From: an uncultured Clostridia bacterium
Lineage (GTDB): Bacteria; Bacillota; Clostridia; Oscillospirales; Acutalibacteraceae
Assembly: GCA_946186535.1 (NCBI GenBank)
Contig: CAMHNT010000069.1
Location: forward strand, 1-9,806
Reading direction: 5' to 3'
Length of the DNA stretch: 9,806 nt
The notes under the pieces were generated by a model. The model saw only the letters and a list, made by a program, of their open reading frames with translations, made no database searches and was not told the DNA's origin. The position numbers and the translations under genes are program-made. Of this stretch, positions 6,305 to 9,806 are shown piece by piece. How positions within the stretch are numbered: the stretch's first letter is position 1; each line of letters starts with the position of its first letter.

Positions 6305-7032
6305 AAATTACAATCATGTACGACGGAAGCTCCTATCACGGCTGGCAGGTTCAGAGCAATGCCGTAGCCGTTCAGGAGGTCTTTCAGAATGCGCTTTCAA
6401 AAATCATAGGCGACGATCTTGACGTGAAAGGGTGCAGCAGAACCGACACCGGCGTTCATGCGAATATGTACTGCATAGGTCTGAAGACCACTCACAGGAT
6501 ACCGCCCGAAAGGCTGAAGGCGGCGCTCAACAGACATCTTCCGAATTCGATAGCCGTTCTTGACTGCGAGGAAATGCCGCTCGATTTCCACCCGAGATAT
6601 GACTGTAAGAAGAAGCAGTATATCTATAAAATATGGAACAACGAGGTCAGAAATCCTTTCTATGACGGCTACGCTCTTCACTACAGATTCAAAAATCTCG
6701 ATGAAAATATTCTCGACAAAGCCGCAAAGCATTATCTCGGCACTCACGATTTTACGTCGTTCTGCACTCCCGACAACAGACGTCCGGGTGATATGCACAG
6801 GACCGTGTATCTTGCCGAGGTTGAAAGGCAGGGTGATTTCGTGACGTTTACTGTCGAGGCTGACGGCTTTCTATACAATATGGTAAGAATTATGACAGGA
6901 ACTCTTCTGAGGGTTGCACAGGGGAAAATAGCTCCGTACGAAATTCCGGAAATTATTGAGAAAAAAGACAGGAAATTTGCCGGTCCCACCGCTCCAGCCT
7001 GCGGTCTGTATCTCAATAAGGTGTATTACTGA
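6262..7032 (+). CDS. truA: tRNA pseudouridine synthase A (TruA)
   Basis: Cytoplasmic enzyme that isomerises uridines 38-40 in the tRNA anticodon stem-loop to pseudouridine. Length is 256 residues, normal for the family. The core begins at RNVKITIMYDGSSYHGWQ (12-29). The catalytic aspartate is Asp62 in SRTDTGVHA (59-67). The FHPRYDCKKKQYIYKI stretch (109-124), the active-site segment ADGFLYNMVRIMTG (200-213) and the closing APACGLYL (244-251) are all typical. The start overlaps the end of ecfT by 43 bases, giving an 11-residue extension before the conserved core, and suggests translational coupling. The ecf-truA order is conserved in many Bacillota, usually without functional connection. The next gene starts 15 bases after the stop. 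Confidence 0.96.
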   Translation: MQFEASCNNPLRNVKITIMYDGSSYHGWQVQSNAVAVQEVFQNALSKIIGDDLDVKGCSRTDTGVHANMYCIGLKTTHRIPPERLKAALNRHLPNSIAVLDCEEMPLDFHPRYDCKKKQYIYKIWNNEVRNPFYDGYALHYRFKNLDENILDKAAKHYLGTHDFTSFCTPDNRRPGDMHRTVYLAEVERQGDFVTFTVEADGFLYNMVRIMTGTLLRVAQGKIAPYEIPEIIEKKDRKFAGPTAPACGLYLNKVYY

Positions 7033-7047
7033 TGGGAGAAATATCGT

Positions 7048-7470
7048 ATGGACGAACTGCTTGCTTATGCTCTGATGATTCTTGAAGGCTATGATGTTGA
7101 AGATGAATATGACAGGAAGCTTGACGAGCTGTTTTTGAACGCCCCCGGAAATGACGACTATCTTTCGCTTGAAGCTCTGGGCAGCAACATGAAGGAAAGC
7201 GTTTCCTATATAATGTCCCATACCGATTATACGAATATAGACAAGGTTAGATTCGGCAGTCAGCTTATGAGACTTCTCAGGACGGAATATGACCGTATGG
7301 GTATCAGGGAGTTCGCAAAGCATACATATCCTCTCTGTAAAAGATTTCCGGCATGCATAGGTGAGGAAGAGCCTTTCAATAGTCTTGCGTATGCAGACGA
7401 GCCGCTTTCATGGGGCGACATCGAACAGTCAAAGGAACTTTATGAAAAAACATTCGTTTTTTTTGACTGA
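7048..7470 (+). CDS. Hypothetical 140-residue protein downstream of truA
   Basis: I do not recognise a family. GGGAG at 7034-7038 lies nine bases before the ATG, and the gene begins 15 bases after truA, so it probably belongs to the ecfT-truA transcript. The product is mainly acidic and looks helical throughout, with no signal peptide or membrane segment. It has an Asp/Glu/Tyr-rich N-terminus (GYDVEDEYDRKLDELF, 14-29) and a Pro/Cys pair region (YPLCKRFPACIGEEEPF). Composition and codon use match the neighbours, unlike the orphan at 2784-3179, so it is likely a resident lineage gene. The last codons run through eight T in a row (7457-7464) before the TGA. Confidence 0.8.
   Translation: MDELLAYALMILEGYDVEDEYDRKLDELFLNAPGNDDYLSLEALGSNMKESVSYIMSHTDYTNIDKVRFGSQLMRLLRTEYDRMGIREFAKHTYPLCKRFPACIGEEEPFNSLAYADEPLSWGDIEQSKELYEKTFVFFD
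7445..7464 (+). terminator. Weak A/T hairpin with T8 run at the end of the 140-residue gene
   Basis: AAAAAAC at 7445-7451 pairs with GTTTTTT at 7456-7462 around ATTC, followed by more T (eight in all, 7457-7464). The stem has one G-C pair, so it is weak. It lies inside the coding region, ending five bases before the stop codon's last base region. It might attenuate transcription into the DUF5711 gene or simply be a homopolymer run. Confidence 0.25.
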
Positions 7471-7571
7471 GCGGTTTTCACTGACGATCCGATGATTTGT
7501 TTTAAAACAGACAGAAAATGTCATAAAATTCATGTGTTCACAATATATAATGAAAAGGAGGGTATTTTAAA

Positions 7572-8774
7572 ATGGCTAACGACTATGACCGTGATGATGA
7601 GGAGATACGGTCAGGGAAAAGGCGGAGAAAGAAAAAAAGTCCTCTGCCATTCGGCTGTTCGTCACGGCTTGCGGTTTGCGGTGTTGTTTTACTGATTTGC
7701 TGCATATTCGTGTTTACGGCTTTGAAATGGGATACGCTTTCGCCGGAAGGCGCTGCGGAATGGTTCAGCTTTTCCGATTCTACAAACTCAAGCTTTACTT
7801 CTCAGATTTCGGGTATTTCGGTTCTTGAGAATAACTTTAATGATATCGACAAGGGGCTGATTTATGTCAGCGATACTTCAATTGTATGTCTGAATCATGA
7901 CGGAGAAATCCTTTTTTCGGAACAGCACAATTTCACGAACCCTCTCATAAAAAGCTCGAAGCTATATTCGATAGCGTTCAACGAGGGCGGAAGCAATTTC
8001 AGGATACTTTCCGAAAAAGGCGAGGTTCACCGGGGAACTCAGGGAACGGCTATTACGGATTGTGATATAAACGATTCAGGCACATACTGCGTAATATCCG
8101 ATCAGACCGGATACCTTTCAAACCTTTCCGTTTATGACAGGAACAACGAGTTTTTGTATTCGTATTACTTCAACGACTTCTATGCCGTTTCCGTGTCGGT
8201 CAGCAGTGACGGAAGCAAGGCGGCTGTAGGCGCAGTAAACTCCGTTGACGGAAGACTTGTTTCAAAGGTTTATCTTCTTGACTTTTCAAGCACAACGCCG
8301 GCGAATGTCTATACATATAACGACCAGATAGTCTATGAGGTTAAATTCATTGAGGAAGAAAAATTTGCGGTTGTTACCGATTCGCTTGTTTCCGTTATTG
8401 ACAGCTCAAACGGAAAGGAATCTGCTTACAGTTTCAACAAAAGAGTATTGACTGCATATAATATTTCATATAAGGAGAATATAGTTCTTTCGCTTTCACG
8501 TTCAGACGACGGAAGGGAATGCAGTGTTGTGAGTCTTGATACGAAAGGAAATGAAACAGGAAGTTTCCAGACGAATCTCAAGATTTCTTCTCTTGATGTA
8601 AAAAATGACAGAATTGCAGTTCTTTCTTCGAATTCACTCTGTGTCTTCAATTCCTACGGCGATTCGTTCGGAGAATGGGAGGTAGGAAACGACGCGAAGG
8701 CCGCATTGCTTCCTCAGGAAAAAACGGCGTATATTCTCGGCGTTTCGGAGATTAGAAAAGCAAGTCTGAAATAA
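7572..8774 (+). CDS. Membrane-anchored DUF5711-type protein
   Basis: A 400-residue protein that resembles the DUF5711 family of Clostridia; function unknown. The N-terminus is charged and highly basic (SGKRRRKKK, 14-22), followed by one hydrophobic segment at about 32-51, which by the positive-inside rule leaves the bulk outside the cell. The exported part (from about 75) is made of repeated strand-rich units with recurring forms such as GLIYVSDTSIVCLN, SDGSKAAVGAV, KFAVVTDSLVSVID and DRIAVLSSNSLCVFN, consistent with a seven- or eight-bladed beta-propeller (inference). AAGGAGG at 7555-7561 precedes the ATG by ten bases. The CvpA-family gene follows after 45 bases, a pairing I believe recurs in Clostridia. 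A role at the cell envelope is plausible; no catalytic motif is visible. Confidence 0.8.
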   Translation: MANDYDRDDEEIRSGKRRRKKKSPLPFGCSSRLAVCGVVLLICCIFVFTALKWDTLSPEGAAEWFSFSDSTNSSFTSQISGISVLENNFNDIDKGLIYVSDTSIVCLNHDGEILFSEQHNFTNPLIKSSKLYSIAFNEGGSNFRILSEKGEVHRGTQGTAITDCDINDSGTYCVISDQTGYLSNLSVYDRNNEFLYSYYFNDFYAVSVSVSSDGSKAAVGAVNSVDGRLVSKVYLLDFSSTTPANVYTYNDQIVYEVKFIEEEKFAVVTDSLVSVIDSSNGKESAYSFNKRVLTAYNISYKENIVLSLSRSDDGRECSVVSLDTKGNETGSFQTNLKISSLDVKNDRIAVLSSNSLCVFNSYGDSFGEWEVGNDAKAALLPQEKTAYILGVSEIRKASLK

Positions 8775-8804
8775 ATCATATGTTTCAGCATAAAATATAA
8801 AAAA

Positions 8805-8810
8805 GAAGGA
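8805..8810 (+). promoter_or_regulatory. Ribosome binding site fixing the CvpA-family start
   Basis: GAAGGA abuts an ATG at 8811 with no spacer but lies nine bases before the in-frame ATG at 8820. The second ATG is therefore the better start. Confidence 0.7.
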
Positions 8811-8819
8811 ATGATAAAT

Positions 8820-9539
8820 ATGAGTACAGCACTTGACGTATTGGTAATAATAATTGTTGCTGTTTTTGCGATACTGGGTTTCAAAAAAGGTATAGCGAAA
8901 ACCGTCGTTTCAATAATCGGAACGATCCTTGCTTCTGCGCTTACGATGATTCTTTCGAATCCTATTGCCGAGGCTATCTATCAGGGCGGTTTTAAAACGG
9001 CTCTGGTTGAAAAGATAGGAGACGCAATAAAGCTTTACAAACAGTCCGGACAGGGAAGTCTGGTTGAAAGCATTATGAAAACCATGCCGAAATTCGTGAA
9101 CAATTCTCTGAGCAGCTTCGGCGTTTCAACTCAGACACTGAACAGTGCGGCAGGAAAAAGCGCCGAACAGGTTGAACAGCTTATCCGTCCGATTATAGTA
9201 TCCTTTATTTCCGTTTTTGTTTCGATTTTTCTTTTTATTATTCTGACCATAATAATAAAGCTGATATCAAAGTTAATTGTTAACACTATTGACGATTCGG
9301 TTGTCGGCGGAGTTAACGCTTTTCTCGGAGCAGTGGTCGGAATTATCGAGGGCTTTGTGATTGTGATACTGATTGCTTTTGTGGTGAGAATTACGATTCC
9401 TCATCTCAAGGAAGTTCCCGAAATCATTTCGGACAGCTCAATCTCTCAGTCAACGGTTTTCAAAGGAATTTACGACAGTTCTCTTCTGACTCAGTTCGTT
9501 GAATCAGGAACAAATTCACCCAATACGGATACAGTCTGA
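8820..9539 (+). CDS. CvpA-family integral membrane protein
   Basis: A 239-residue membrane protein of the CvpA (colicin V production) family. Membrane segments lie at about 5-20, 24-46, 122-150 and 162-191, giving the usual four-helix layout. The first two are joined by the short basic turn GFKKGIAKTV, and the last begins with the family-like VNAFLGAVVGIIEG. Between helices 2 and 3 is a roughly 75-residue polar loop (48-121), longer than in E. coli CvpA, as is usual in Clostridia. The tail (195-239) is polar and Ser/Thr-rich. The family is linked to envelope homeostasis, with no known enzymatic activity. It lies 45 bases after the DUF5711-type gene and is probably cotranscribed. The repeat at 9551 begins 12 bases past the stop. 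Confidence 0.88.
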   Translation: MSTALDVLVIIIVAVFAILGFKKGIAKTVVSIIGTILASALTMILSNPIAEAIYQGGFKTALVEKIGDAIKLYKQSGQGSLVESIMKTMPKFVNNSLSSFGVSTQTLNSAAGKSAEQVEQLIRPIIVSFISVFVSIFLFIILTIIIKLISKLIVNTIDDSVVGGVNAFLGAVVGIIEGFVIVILIAFVVRITIPHLKEVPEIISDSSISQSTVFKGIYDSSLLTQFVESGTNSPNTDTV

Positions 9540-9591
9540 AATATGACTATGGCAATGTTATCAACTTAGTACGATTTACCTTGCTGGTTAA

Positions 9592-9616
9592 GGGACGCTC
9601 TCTGCCAGAGCGTCCC
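9592..9616. repeat. Hairpin H1, right copy
   Basis: GGGACGCTCT at 9592-9601 pairs with AGAGCGTCCC at 9607-9616 around CTGCC. The loop is the reverse complement of GGCAG in the other two copies, which sets this copy in the opposite orientation. No T-run follows. Confidence 0.88.
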
Positions 9617-9619
9617 CTC

Positions 9620-9650
9620 TTCAAAAACAGTCCCCCGGACTGTTTTTGAA
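9620..9650 (+). terminator. Hairpin H2, right copy, possible terminator after the CvpA-family gene
   Basis: TTCAAAAACAGTCC at 9620-9633 pairs perfectly with 9637-9650 around CCC (14 bp). A G+C-containing core followed by five T resembles an intrinsic terminator, and the A-run makes it bidirectional. It lies 80 bases past the stop and is the best terminator candidate for this end of the gene cluster. Confidence 0.5.
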
Positions 9651-9664
9651 TTCACCCCTTGCAG

Positions 9665-9734
9665 ATAAGTGACGCTCCAAGAAGGCAAGCCGGAAGGCGC
9701 AGCCTGATTGGCAAGCGGAACTTATGCTTTTGCT
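9665..9734. repeat. About 70-base nested palindromic insert within the repeat
   Basis: Compared with the inverted copy at 5142-5173, where the two linkers are separated by a single base, this copy carries about 70 extra bases. They are bounded by ATAAGT (9665-9670) and ACTTAT (9720-9725), which pair, and contain further short stems (AGGC/GCCT, CCAAG/TTGG). It looks like an extra module inserted into the repeat. Confidence 0.6.
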
Positions 9735-9806
9735 GGGCTGAACGCCAAGGATTTCGCCGTCTGCGGACGGCGACCAAAGGCTCTGCCTTTGGAAACCGCC
9801 AACTTT

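Larger units (their letters stand above)
9551..9806 (+). repeat. Palindromic intergenic repeat, forward copy cut by the window end
   Basis: The longest forward copy. In order: edge motif GGCAATGTTATCAACTTAG (9551-9569), H1 (9592-9616), H2 (9620-9650), the linker TTCACCCCTTGCAG (9651-9664), a copy-specific insert (9665-9734), the linker GGGCTGAACGCCAAGG (9735-9750), then H3, H4 and the start of H5, identical to 260-314. The same linkers appear inverted at 5142-5173. It fills the whole region after the CvpA-family gene; no gene is seen there. Confidence 0.9.

Noticed and set aside
7546..7551. Perfect TATAAT upstream of the DUF5711-type gene
   Set aside because: Transcription from it would begin within or after the ribosome binding site at 7555-7561, and there is no -35 at the right distance.

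Overview
The window looks like ordinary chromosome from a gut-type Clostridia bacterium (Bacillota), most likely Ruminococcus or another Oscillospiraceae. The basis is the gene set (a conserved ecfA1-ecfA2-ecfT-truA group, and a DUF5711-type protein next to a CvpA-family protein), the GGAG-type ribosome binding sites before most genes, and moderate G+C coding sequence. The genus is inferred from gene content only. All nine genes are on the + strand; I see no RNA gene, transposase, CRISPR array or phage gene.

Layout. 1-456: no gene; pieces of a palindromic intergenic repeat plus A+T-rich sequence. 457-2690: glmM (peptidoglycan precursor synthesis) followed 17 bases later by a class I SAM-dependent methyltransferase of the RlmI-like group. 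2784-3179: an A+T-rich orphan encoding a very acidic, cysteine-rich 131-residue protein. 3256-5001: ecfA1 and ecfA2, the two ATPases of an energy-coupling-factor (ECF) vitamin/metal transporter. 5002-5479: a 478-base gene-free block filled by a 355-base palindromic mosaic with perfect 31-base inverted ends and a terminator-like hairpin. 5480-7470: ecfT (ECF transmembrane subunit), truA (tRNA pseudouridine synthase, overlapping ecfT by 43 bases) and an unrecognised 140-residue gene. 7572-9539: a membrane-anchored DUF5711-type protein and a CvpA-family membrane protein. 9540-9806: another copy of the repeat, cut by the window end.

How it fits together. EcfA1, EcfA2 and EcfT form the shared energising module of an ECF transporter; no substrate-binding S component lies here, so S components are presumably encoded elsewhere. 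The repeat block separates the two ATPase genes from ecfT, which usually follows them directly, so the module may be read from two transcripts.

The most notable content is the repeat family itself. It occupies all three long gene-free stretches, occurs in both orientations, and is built from a fixed series of hairpins (called H1 to H5 here). Differences between copies are mostly matched on both arms of each hairpin, so the pairing is kept while the bases change. This points to a structured, mobile or formerly mobile REP/MITE-like element. I cannot say from sequence alone whether the family is already described.
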